Source: Amoebophrya sp. A120
Taxonomy: Eukaryota > Sar > Dinophyceae > Syndiniales > Amoebophryaceae
Direction: 5' to 3'
Length of the DNA: 64,000 bases
Assembly: GCA_905178155.1 (NCBI GenBank)
Contig: CAJINV010000012.1
Coordinates: 3,086,802 to 3,150,801 of the forward strand
A program made the position numbers and the translations under genes. A model generated the notes under the pieces. That model did not search any database and had not been told where the DNA came from. It saw only the letters and a program-made list of their open reading frames with translations. This document shows positions 20,725-30,601 of the stretch, piece after piece; position 1 is the stretch's first letter; each line of letters opens with the position of its first letter.

Positions 20725-23700
20725 ATGGAGCATCAAAGGCAGGAACAAACAGAGGAGAGGGGGATGAACAGCAAACCTGATGCGGGCGAACAGCAGATCT
20801 ACTACTTCGGGTATGGGTCGAATATGGGCGCCAAGTCGCTGAAGGGCCGAAAATATCAAATGCAAATATGTCTGGGCCTGGAAGGTTGCAAGGGTCTTTA
20901 TCATGCACATTTTGCATGAGTGATGAGGTCTGTGATGCGCAGGTCCTAGCATCACAGATTTTTTGAGAGAGCTTCTTGATGCTTAGTTATCACGCATGAG
21001 AAATGTTGCCCTCTTCGCGTACCAAGAACTGAACTCCTCTGACTGCTCATGCAAGACAAATATTTGATAGAATCCGCAGGCAGCATCACAAGTTTTGCAT
21101 TTCCTTAAAGACCGAGACATATTTGCGCGCGATACAAAAATCCTTCGGGACTGCGAACCCGACCGAGAAAACGGGGGCTGCGTATCCCGTGTAAAAACGT
21201 CCCCACCCCATAGTCATGTTGGGAACTCAGCAACACAAATCCACAAGTTCTGGGCGTCACGCGTGACAGATTTTGCGCTGTATTGGGGTGCAGGTTAGCA
21301 AGGACAGCCGCATCCCAAATCCATTTTTCTGTCGTGTATACAGCATTACATATGCCAAAACACAACTGAAGGTGCCTTTCACAGGGAGGCGCATTCCAAG
21401 TATTCCTGCGCTTGCAAAAAAGAAAATAATCTGCATGACAACTTTGGGGTGGGGACGTTTTTGTTTTTCCTTAGGATACTGAGTCGTGGTTCCCTACGAT
21501 ACGAATCTTTATCAAGTGCAAATATTTCTGGGTTCGGAAGAAAATAGACATCTATGCTGCAGTTTTTGCACCTGCATAAAGCAAGGAGGTCTACTAGTAT
21601 GCACATGGAGCAGCAACATGAGAAGTTCTGCGAAGTAGGCGTCTTCTTGATATGCACTCCTGCACCATGAAAAATCCCCACTCCTAGAGACAAGAGGAAT
21701 CGCACTTCTGTTCTGGACTACGCAAGAACACAGATTTTGTTTGGCTGTTCCAGAAGCAGAATTGGCATCACAGGTCTGCACCTTTGCAGGAGACCCAGCT
21801 ATGTTTGCAACGTATAAGAATATTCGTGATGGTCATCTACCCGATTTGATTCCCGCCGGAGGTACGACAGCATCAAAAGCGAAGGACGGTGACGGAGTTG
21901 CAGCTGCAACTGCAACAAGCGACCCTGACACACAACTTCTATCAAATGTAAAAATGTCTGGGTCTGGAAAATTAAAACTTGTCATGCTAAATCCGAATAA
22001 TGCAAACATCTGTGTTGCATGAGTGCCAAAAGCTGTCCACTTTCGACCAAGTTGGGAGGGAGTTTCTCATGCGGGATAGGCATGGCAAGGACCTCACAGA
22101 CTCTGTCATGCTAAAACCTGCATTCCAGACCTTATGGGACATGGAAAATCTGCATGACAAATCTCGCAATCTTCCAGACCCAGACAGTTTTACATTTGAT
22201 AACTTCCTAAGCCAACCCATCGGACGGTGCCAGCCATCCTGAGGAACTACCAGTTGATATCAAAATGTGAAAAATTCCCCCTCTTCAGAGGCATCAACTG
22301 GAAATCTGTGACGCGGGATTTGTGTAAGTACTTACACCGTTCAGCTTTGTCATGCAGTAGAGCACTTCTGCAGGCAGATGCCCACCCTGGGTAGAGCGGG
22401 GTTTATTTGCCGTAGGCGTGTAGTATGGTAGACGCTCCTTTCCCTGTAGGCCTAACAGCATCGCAAACGGCGCAAATTATAATGCAGCTGACCCTTTTGA
22501 TTTGCCCTCTGGCAACATCAAGACAGTCATATCAAATCGACGGCGCAAATCTGCAAATCCGTGCTGTTTCCAGTCGAGGAGGGGGGATAATTTTTCCGCA
22601 CGATAGTTGACCTTTGACCTGCCCGGCTTCCCCCTGGCCGAGCTATCAAATGCAAATATGTCTGGGTCTGGAAACTTGTGATGCAAATCTACGAATTGTG
22701 GGCGCAGTACAATATCAGCCCAGCATGACAAGTTTTTGCGCTGCTGTGTATTTCGTTTTTCGCATGACAAACTGCGTTTTTGCGCGACAGGCAAGAGGCC
22801 CTTTTCCTGCTTCTGTATCACGGTCTTGCTTCCAGACAAAACACCAGACATATTTGCAATTGATGCGAGCCCTCCTGGGCCAACATCCAGCGGGCGGAGA
22901 ACGCGGAAACGCAAGGAGTGTTGATTACGCTTTGCAAATATATCATCTGGGTCTGGACTTGTGATGCGAAACTTCCAGGACAAAAAGATCTCAGATCTTT
23001 CTGTGATGCATGACGAGGAGTAATGGCGAGATTGATACTTCTCGTAGTGGAGGGCAGTTCGTGGTTCTAGTTCTAGACGCAACTGCGGTCGCAAGAAGCC
23101 ACGGAATAATTGTCATGCTGGTAAAAGAAGCGCCGCACAAGGGTACTAGCTTGTGCGTCGTACGAAGAGAGTAGACCACCATCCCATGACAAATTCGAAT
23201 TGGCTGTGTCTTTCCGGACGCCCAGGGACGATATTTGCTTTCGATACTGATTATCAAATGCAAAAATGTCTGAGTCTGGAAGAGTGCAAACTTGTCATGC
23301 ATGTTTTCCATGCCCCCCGAGGTCTGCAATGCAGCACCTAGCATGAGAGGTTCTGCGAAGTCTCTATCATGTCTGTCCTGCATGACAAACTGCCGCCAAT
23401 CTTGTTCAAGCGTGGACACCTTTGGGTGATCATGCAACACAAATTTTTGCACTATCCAGACTTAGCATGACAAGTTGCATCCTTCCAGACCCAGACATTT
23501 TTGCAACGCATACTGATCGAGATGACCCGAAAAGACTTCGACGAGAAAATTGTGGCCACAGAGCACCAGGCGTATCAGGTCATCGAGGTCTCCTGTGAGG
23601 TCGATGTTGAGAACAATCCAGTTTTCTTATCATTTGTAAAACTTTTCGCACCCCAGAGTTGTCATGCAGATTCGCAATGACGGGAACATTTGTAATGCGC

Positions 23701-24534
23701 ATCTCCATGAGAGGCGTTTCTAGTCTTGTTTTGGCATTTCTAATGCTGTAACCAGGATGAGCAGATGGATTTGTGATGCGTTTGTCCCTGCTAACCTGTA
23801 CCACACTGCGGACTGCAATTTGTGATGTGTGAGTCCCAAAACTTCTACGCTTGTGTTGCAAATAAATCCCCTTCTTGACTCTGAGGTGGGCGGGACGTTT
23901 TTACTTAGCATATTTCTCCGCCTACCTTGGCGGAAAAAAACGCATCCCCGCACTCACCCTGCACGTGCCAGAGCCGTGGAAGGTCCGGGACTTGTCCTGG
24001 CGCACGGGAGCCTGCAGCTTGCGGCGCTGCAGGGACAGAGCGGCGAGGAAGAAAGATGAAAAGCCTGCTTGTTGTACGGAGGTGGAAAATATTAAAACAG
24101 GCGATGCTGCCGGTGGTCCACCAGGTAAAGAAGAAGCTACGGGCACGACAGCAAGCAAGAAGACAAAAAAAGACGGAAAAGTCGTTCCGACCTACATCCC
24201 GCCGGCGGAACGGTACTTGAAGTTGCTGCAAATGGGCGCCTACGCATTGCAAATATGTCTGCTTCTGGAAGTAGGATGCAAGCTTGTGATGCTCTTTGTC
24301 TGTGGTCATACAAAAATCTGTCTTGCGCGAGAGGTAAAAGTTGCGCTTTTGTTAAGTACCTTGATAAAGCCTCTGATGCTACGCTATGCCTTCCGGACCT
24401 CCTAGCTATTGAGACAAGAGCTGCATGGCAAGAAATTCGGTACCTTGCCAGACCCAGACACATTTGCATTTGATAGCGCCGAGGAGCAGGGACTGAGTAA
24501 AGAGTACCAGGAGTTTCTGTATCAGACAAAATAA
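20725..24534 (+). CDS. Gamma-glutamylcyclotransferase-like (AIG2/GGCT fold) protein
   Basis: About 334 residues, cytosolic. Exons near 20725-20854, 21135-21188, 21484-21510, 21816-21940, 22202-22258, 22606-22644, 22866-22926, 23247-23252, 23513-23628, 23913-24241, 24476-24534. The N-terminal YYFGYGSNMG is the substrate-binding YGSN signature. It is followed after a poorly conserved insert by VPAILRNYQL, then LTFDLPGFPLAELEPSWANI and GVLI, and KDFDEKIVATEHQAYQVIEV, in which the Glu of ATE is the expected catalytic acid. IPPAERYLKLLQMGA and a short C-terminus follow. The family releases 5-oxoproline from gamma-glutamyl compounds; the exact substrate cannot be read. Residues between the first and second motifs are Ala/Asp/Thr-rich. 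The stop TAA at 24532-24534 ends EFLYQTK. Confidence 0.85.
20855..21134 (+). mobile_element. Introner, family A, reverse orientation
   Basis: The right end CAGAC is altered to CCGAGACATATTTGCGCGC-GATA. The join reads KGRK|SKILRDCEPD. Confidence 0.8.
21189..21483 (+). mobile_element. Introner, family B, spliced at GT-AG
   Basis: The element itself spans about 21184-21478 (TATCCCGTG...GGATA), but frame continuity fits GTGTAA...CTGAG, 5 bases inside the left end and 5 beyond the right. The join reads GGCVS|LVVVPYDTN. Confidence 0.72.
21511..21815 (+). mobile_element. Introner, family A, diverged
   Basis: The terminal match is weak (AAATATTTCTGGGTTCGG). The frame requires TAT|...AT|A because the other cut gives TAG; the join reads DTNLY|KNIRDGH. 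Confidence 0.72.
21941..22201 (+). mobile_element. Introner, family A, third subfamily forward
   Basis: The frame requires removal of AT...ATA (retaining them gives TAA); the join reads DTQLL|PKPTHRTVPAIL. Confidence 0.85.
22259..22605 (+). mobile_element. Introner, family C, diverged
   Basis: The left arm is AAAATTCCCCCTCTTC and the right GAGGAGGGGGGATAATTTTT. The join reads RNYQLM|LTFDLPGF inside the conserved core. Confidence 0.78.
22645..22865 (+). mobile_element. Introner, family A, short, ATG end
   Basis: 221 bases. The terminal ATA has become ATG (TTGATG|CGAG). The join reads PLAEL|EPSWANIQ. Confidence 0.78.
22927..23246 (+). mobile_element. Introner, family A, diverged left end
   Basis: The left end is ACGCTTTGCAAATATATCAT-CTGGGTCTGG; the right end ATATTTGCTTTCGATA. 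It borders a 6-base exon. Confidence 0.72.
23253..23512 (+). mobile_element. Introner, family A, third subfamily reverse
   Basis: It starts 6 bases after the previous element ends. The join GVLI|LI|LIEMTRKDF keeps the catalytic-domain frame. Confidence 0.82.
23629..23912 (+). mobile_element. Introner, family B
   Basis: The left arm is shortened (ATCATTTGTAAAACTTTTCG-CACCCCA). The join reads NNPVF|FSAYLGGKK. Confidence 0.8.
24242..24475 (+). mobile_element. Introner, family A, left end ACG
   Basis: The left end is ACGCATTGCAAATATGTCTG and the right end CAGACCCAGACACATTTGCA. The join reads LQMGA|CAEEQGLS. Confidence 0.78.
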
Positions 24535-24727
24535 GCACAAATTGTAGCTTGGTACAAAGTTTTCCGGGCCAAGGAGGACGACGAAAATCAAAATCGCATA
24601 GAATTATGAAATTACTGCGCACGGGATTGCTCCACCTGCATCTTGCATCGGGCAACTACTTCTTGGTGTAGGCATAAGGACGCATAGTGAAGATCACTTT
24701 TGTAGTACTACAGTAATTGTCCCAAAA

Positions 24728-26135
24728 ATGGGAGCAAAATCTTTTGCCATGAAAAGTTTATCTTTGGACAGCAGTGCCACAACTTCCTCCCGGGCCCCGG
24801 TCTGCTTTGGTTCTAGAAAGTCATTTTTTCCCTGCATACGCCGCAACAGTTGCCCTCTCTCGAAGATTCCACGAGCGGAAAAATCTTCGGTACCTGCCTC
24901 CGCGTCTTTTGGGGGAAGATTTTTTGCACAGCGCTCTTCCTGCTCGTGCAGGGAATTTTGCTGTATGGAAGGGGAAACAAGCTGTGTTAGTGCAAGTCTG
25001 TGATGCGATTCAACATGCAGAGCAATTGTAGAATTATTAGGTGGCCAACTTCTACGCGCCGGTCTTCATGCATTGCACAGTCCTCCCAACCGTGTTTGGG
25101 TTTCCGTTTCCCTCTTCTATCTGCGCATGGCAAGGAGGTTTTTTTGTCATGCCCGACAGTGGTCAACAGATTCGTAATGCTGTTTGTTCCCATACAAATT
25201 GGATGCTAACACAGTTTTTTTCTTGGATATTTATCGCACGCTGCGCATTCCCATTAAGTACTCCTGGGCGGTGCTTGTTTATTCGATAAAGACCTATCCT
25301 GAGTTGTAAAAACGTTTCCATCCCATACTTATTTGTCATGGAAATGTGCAAGCGTAAAATCTTTGTCATACGCAGGAGCGTTTTTTTAATGCCCTCTGGC
25401 AGTTTGTCAAGCTAGATTCTGGGTAAGCTGATCGAGATTGACTAGGGATGCAGCTGCAGTTGCTCCGCACGATTACACTGGAAGACCACACTTGTCATAC
25501 GTGAGTCGTCCCAAAACTTCTGGATTCGTGTTGCAAAGTGCCCATCGCCATTTTGACTCTGGGGTGGGGACGTTTTTACTCAGGATAATACCCACCCGCT
25601 CTTCTGGGTCGTGATGCTTTGCCTTCGGTACTGCCCGAAAAGATTTTTGTACGCAGACAACTACGGCCGGGGAAAGGATGTAACCGTCTGTCTGTCCTTC
25701 CCAGAGTTTGTGGAGGTATCGAAAGGAAAAATCCCCCCTCCCCCTATCAAAACGAAATTTCTGATGCTGGATTTGTCTACACAAATCCGTGTATTGCTGG
25801 AGAGCACTGCAGGCCCATACTACGTGTGAGCAGAGAGGTTTTTGCCTCGGCACTTAGCATGAAAAACATCCGCGCTGTAGGCCCAACAGCATGTCAAACC
25901 GCCTGCACAATGCGGCGGCTGTCTGTGGAGTTGCCTTCTTGCAAGACAGACACGATTTGTGGCCACAAATCAGCATCACAAATTTCCACCAAAAATATAC
26001 CTTTTTAGTATGGGGAGGGGGGATTTTTCCTTTTGAGAGGAGGTGCGAAAAAACTACGAATGGCAAAAAGTGGAAATGGTCGAAGAAGATGTAGGGTCAG
26101 TTGGTGCAGGGATGGCGGGAAAAAAGAGCCAGTGA
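24728..26135 (+). CDS. Unrecognised small membrane protein, multi-exon, 5' part unresolved
   Basis: The 3' exons are convincing. One ending at 25295 reads LDIYRTLRIPIKYSWAVLVY; 25588-25717 reads THPLFWVVMLCLRYCPKRF then FLYADNYGRGKDVTVCLSF; 26039-26135 reads EVRKNYEWQKVEMVEEDVG and ends SQ-TGA. Joined, they give a protein with one or two hydrophobic segments and a charged tail. The 5' part is uncertain: two overlapping frames at 24728-25031 compete, and a segment at 25041-25115 (VANFYAPVFMHCTVLPTVFG) could be a further exon. I cannot name a family. Start at 24728 is simply the first ATG; treat it as provisional. Confidence 0.45.
25296..25587 (+). mobile_element. Introner, family B
   Basis: The ends are ATCCTGAGTTGTAAAAACGT and GGGGACGTTTTTACTCAGGA-TA. 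The join reads YSIKT|YTHPLFWVV. Confidence 0.82.
25718..26038 (+). mobile_element. Introner, family C
   Basis: The ends are ATCGAAAGGAAAAATCCCCC and GGGGATTTTTCCTTTTGAGA. The join reads PEFVEV|EVRKNYEWQ. Confidence 0.82.
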
Positions 26136-27082
26136 GATTGCAGCTGAGTATAGAGAAAGAGAAATCAAATGACTTTCCAACTTTTTTTTCTCCTCACGCG
26201 CTATTTACGGGTTTCTAATATAATTCATTCTAACCCGATCGCTCCCTCTCGCCATTTTGTCCGCCCGGTCCTTTCAGTCGACGGTGCTTCTTCGGAATTC
26301 CTGTTGCGTGATGTTCTATACTGCACCCGCTTTGATAGATGACATGATCTGGTCTTCCTTCTGTCCTTGAAAACGTATGTTTTTTGCAACACCTTCTGCG
26401 GCATGACGATAGATTTCCGTCTTCTGTGCATAGAAGGCGGTAGAAGTTCCGGCACCTTCTTGTTTCCGTGGATGTCACGTCACGACTACTATCATGTCAG
26501 TACTCTCGTCTCCCCGTCCATAAGATAAATCGCCAAAATGCTGGGGAAGTACGACAAGCACTTGAAGATTGGAAAGAGCAATCGGCGCTGCTTAAAGTAG
26601 ACGACGAAATATTTATAAGTAAGTACATATAGGTACTTGATTGCTGATGAATCATGGCTAGTATTGCTCGCGATGAAGTTGTTCGCACTGCGTCTGGAGG
26701 AAAAGAATTTGAGTTCGTTGCTTCTGCAAAACTCGTCAAGGAAACTGCGCTCGTCAAGAGTGTGACTCGCCAGTCATTTGTCAGAAAAGTCTAGGACACG
26801 GTGACAATTTTTTTTTGCGTACGTCGTTTCGCTCTCTGTCTCGTGGGACGAAAGTTTATAGCGAAGACCCATCCTATGTTCATCTTGTACGGTCACGAAT
26901 TCTACTATCGTGCTAGCACTCTTTACGTATAGGCGTAGCATGAAGAAGTAGTCGTGTGTGAAGTATTAACAAGTTTCTACCTCGTCGTCCAACGAGAACG
27001 ACTACTTCAGAGCGTATTTTTTATCCCACCGTTCCTGTGTAGTATCTCTGTCTCTCTCAGCACAGCAGGGAATTAGGCAAAG
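26136..27082 (+). CDS. Possible small two-exon gene within spacer
   Basis: A segment at about 26516-26619 reads INRQNAGEVRQALEDWKEQS then ALLKVDDEIFI, and stops at a strong donor (A|GTAAGTACAT). A second segment at about 26654-26794 is open in two frames: MASIARDEVVRTASGGKEFE in one, ILLAMKLFALRLEEKNLSS in the other. Either could be the next exon. No family is recognised and the start is not identified. The rest of the stretch shows nothing. Confidence 0.25.
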
Positions 27083-27862
27083 ATGAATAGAGTTAGAGTA
27101 AGTAGTACTTTTGTTATCAACCTCTGTGGCTGATCGGCACAGGATCTTGATACTGCTCTTTTGTTTGTTGTTCTTCACGGTAGAGAACGCGCACGGCGAG
27201 TGTGCTCGCGAACTGGGGTCTCAGCGGATCTTGGAGGGAAGTGACAGTTGCAATATGATACGCCGACCTCTTCTTTCATTGTTTCGCGCGAACACGTCAG
27301 GCAAGAACTGCGAGAAGACGAGCCCATGTATGCACCCAAGCTGTGGAAGACACGAAACCTACCAGGTTGCGACAATTGGCAAGGTTTCGCTGGCACTCTG
27401 CAGCGCTTCGGAAGCGGAAACTTCGGAATCAAAGCAAACGGATCCTGTGATCCGAAGCGCATCGCCGGTGAAAAGGAAAACTGCCATCAAGTGACTGAAG
27501 CGGAGACTTGCAATATGGCGACCGTCCAGTTTAAGAACGTTGCATGCGATTGGATCCCTATGGCGTCATGCAAGTGGGATGAGACGATGTCGAAGTGTGT
27601 CACATCTTTTGATGATTGTGATACATACAATGAAGATGTAAAGGACGAGACGGGCGATTTTTGCGGGCCGGAGACCCAGTACGCATGCACCTGGCAGGAG
27701 CATGGAGCTGCCAACGGGTCCGGAGTTTGCCGTCCGGTCGGCGGGGATGAAGATTTTTCGTGGACATGGGACGAGACTCTCGTCCCTGTCGACTGGACAT
27801 GGCAGCCACGAAACCTCATGGAACTTCAACACAAAACCTCTTTAGGCACGTGCCTTGTATAA
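27083..27862 (+). CDS. Putative secreted cysteine-rich protein
   Basis: A hydrophobic leader (ILILLFCLLFFTVENAHG) at about 27145-27200 is followed by a cysteine-rich region. The main frame, 27248-27862, has about 14 Cys with several aromatic spacings (GCDNWQGF, SCDPKRI, NCHQV, TCNMA, ACDWIP, SCKWDE, KCVTSFDDCDTY, FCGPE, ACTWQEH, VCRP). Leader and main frame are in different frames, so at least one short intron must lie between about 27230 and 27380; I could not place it. The 46-base stretch GTAAGT...CACAG at about 27098-27143 looks like an intron or a trans-splice acceptor. The domain resembles no family I can name; export is inferred only from the leader. Confidence 0.45.
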
Positions 27863-30105
27863 AATATTAATGCGGCGACTACGTGTGCTGTTGTGTTTTT
27901 CATTTTCAGTCTACGCGTCTCAGTCTCTGTTGCAAACTCATTCTCAGTCTTTGATTAAGTTTTGTTTACATATTTTGCAAGGCGAGAAACTACATATGTC
28001 GCAATACGACACAAGTACTAGATAAACTTGATGTCGATTGAAGATTATGTGGCAAATTTTCAGAAACCCACGCAAATTTTTGCACTGTCCTGCGCACTGC
28101 AATTGGTGCCGAGCCAGCTCAATCAAATCATCACTGTAAAGCGATTTCTGGCAAATGCAAAACTACTTCGAGCTTCATCCATGTATGTTTTCAGCATAGC
28201 GAGCAATCTGTCTTCTACTTCTTTCACGCTGCAGAATCAGTTACAATACACTACCGCACGACTTCTACTTACTTATCACGGCCTACTTTCAGTCTTGACA
28301 CAGTCACGACCTGGAACCTAAGCGAGCACGCTTCACCACCCCAGTGTTGCGCAATAAAGCATCCCGATCTCCCCGTACTTTGTAACGTTCGCTAAAGCCG
28401 CGCGGAATACTAGTAGCCCTATTGAATACAGGCCAGAGGTGGAGTGCCATCCAGTTGGCGGCTCACGCGACTCGTTTTTATTTTTGCCTCCCGATCTTTT
28501 TGCTTTTTATTGTACTGCCCAAATGTCTCTACTTGCAAAAAGAGAAAAAATATGCTCTTCAACAACGTAGTTTTCAGCGAATGCAATGTCTCCAGTCACG
28601 GCTTTTCCCTTTTGAGCCAAAGATGAATAGCGGAGACATAGAAAAACGCAAAAAAATTACATATGAGAAAAACACAAAAAAACTACATATGAGAAAAACA
28701 CAAAAAAATTACATATGAGAAAAACCCAAAAAATACACTGGTTGTGCGGAGCATCAACAGCTTTGAAGTGCAAAGTGCAGCTGCAGGCCCGATCCAAAAT
28801 GCAGGCACCAGCTTCCAGAAAAGTTTTTATCTGAGTCTCAGCTATCCCGACCTACTCCTTTTTTCGCATTTATACCACAGTCCACGCAATAGCCTTGCAG
28901 CAAGATGCGGATGTTTCAGCAACTTCAAGTGAGTTCCCAAAGTAGAGGTATGCTTGACACTACCGCGCTCCGACCTGCTTTATAAATCGAACTTAGGTAC
29001 GTAACAAGTTTACTTTGAAAAGTAGCAGCGGCGCGAAAGGAACAAGCACGAAGCCACCGGCTGGTGTCCCGTGTGCTAACCAGGAGGTCCTCATTTTGTC
29101 GGGACACGCAAAACGCATACTATTGTTTTAGTACTGCTGATATGCGCCTCGGTCATCTAAAAGTTTTAGTAAGAAGTAAGACTAAGAATCCGGCTTCAGA
29201 GCGTCAACCTCCGGGGCAATAGATATCACGAAGCTACTAGTACAGGAATTGTCACACGGGCGCTCTTGCAGTTTTATCCAAATTGCATCGGGATGAACAG
29301 CATCGACATCTTGTCGGACTTTCTATAGCCTCTAGAGTTTCCTCCCCTCGTTCTGAACTAAACTGCCCCAAGCTCAAGACTTTCCCTCCCCCACAATTTT
29401 TTTCGAAACCCGCAAACGTAGGAGCGCTAGCGCTTTCAGACTGAAGCAGAAGCTTTTTCGCCCGTGACCAGATTCGGCTAGCAACATGCCAGCGGTACTG
29501 GTGCGGTAGAAGAAACTTTCGGATGAAGCGCTGTGACTCCAGCACCCTAGCCATGCTTTCCCCCCGTTTTCGTTTAAGTACGTGTTTCCACCCTGCCCCA
29601 ACCCCAACCCTTGCTCGTGAAGCGAAGTGTTTGTTTGCTCCGTCTGCTGTACCAGGAGCAGGAGAGGATCATGGAAAATACTCTACTGTTTTGAAGATTC
29701 CACTCCTATGTAAGTAGATCAATGAAATCTACATAGTCAGTAGCGCAGGAATGACGCAAACAAAGCTTCGAACAACCACTCCGACATCCCCTAAGAAGCG
29801 TAGGTCTTTCCCGACTAGCACTAGATAATAGCAGGCCCCCGACGTAGCCCGACAGGAGCCTCGGCTAGACGAAATCATACAAGGAAAGTGCAAAAGAACC
29901 TCCAGCAGGGTGCGGAAATGCACCCACATGCCCTCCCCCCCAAGATCGAGACCAAGACCCAAACTCTTTTCTACAATGGTATGATATAAAATGACTGCGC
30001 GTTGCGAATTACTGCGGGCATATCCTGCCAGTGCTGTCGTAAATCGCAAGCGCAGTGAAAAAAAACTAAAAATGTACTAAGCGCACAGTTGCACCACAAG
30101 CCCAG
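27863..30105 (+). other. Spacer, mostly without recognisable genes
   Basis: Open frames here (for example 28028-28321, whose start reads MSIEDYVANFQKPTQIFALS) have low GC3 and no motif; I call none. A short tandem repeat sits at 28641-28732. Minus-strand frames near 29252-30159 look like chance. Confidence 0.35.
28641..28732 (+). repeat. Tandem repeat, unit about 24-25 bases, 3 to 4 copies
   Basis: The unit is AAAAAATTACATATGAGAAA followed by AACAC, copied with few changes. A-rich, in the spacer. Confidence 0.8.
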
Positions 30106-30482
30106 TTGTGTGCGACTTTGCTGGGTGGCAGCCCGAAGCAGGCCGAGAAAGTGTTCCAATGGATCAGCGACTTTATTGACAAGTCTTCCTCGTCTCCTCG
30201 GTCATGTCGCAAGTCGCGTTTGAGTCCGAGTTTTTTGTTTTGGCCTTTTAGCCAGCGGGTACCGTGGATCTTTTGTCCGGAGCGAAGATCTCCGCCTCAA
30301 GGGTTGCTGCCGTGGTCAAGAATGTAGAAGCGATGTTCCTAATATCTTGGTTCGAAGAGGAGCTTTTTTTTCTTTTATTTTTCCAGGAGCTGCACCCAGA
30401 TGGATCCCGTGTTCACCTTGATGTCATAACCATTGGAGCTCAGGATCATACATGCTTGACGCTTGTCGCCAATTCCGCATGA
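30106..30482 (+). CDS. Small hypothetical protein, exon pieces
   Basis: Three pieces can be read: LLGGSPKQAEKVFQWISDFI (about 30117-30180), VDLLSGAKISASRVAAVVKN (about 30264-30323) and ELHPDGSRVHLDVITIGAQD followed by HTCLTLVANSA and TGA. The last two are joined by a good intron, GTAGAA...TTCCAG, at 30324-30386. The first join is unresolved and no start is found. Not recognised. Confidence 0.4.
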
Positions 30483-30601
30483 AAGGGACTTTTTGATCTG
30501 TGTGGGAAGATGAAAAAAAGGTTACGGCGGCCTTCTGACTTGGACGTACCGAGGTGAAAAAATTCGAGCTCGTACAGACACGCGAGTAGAGTATTCCGTG
30601 C

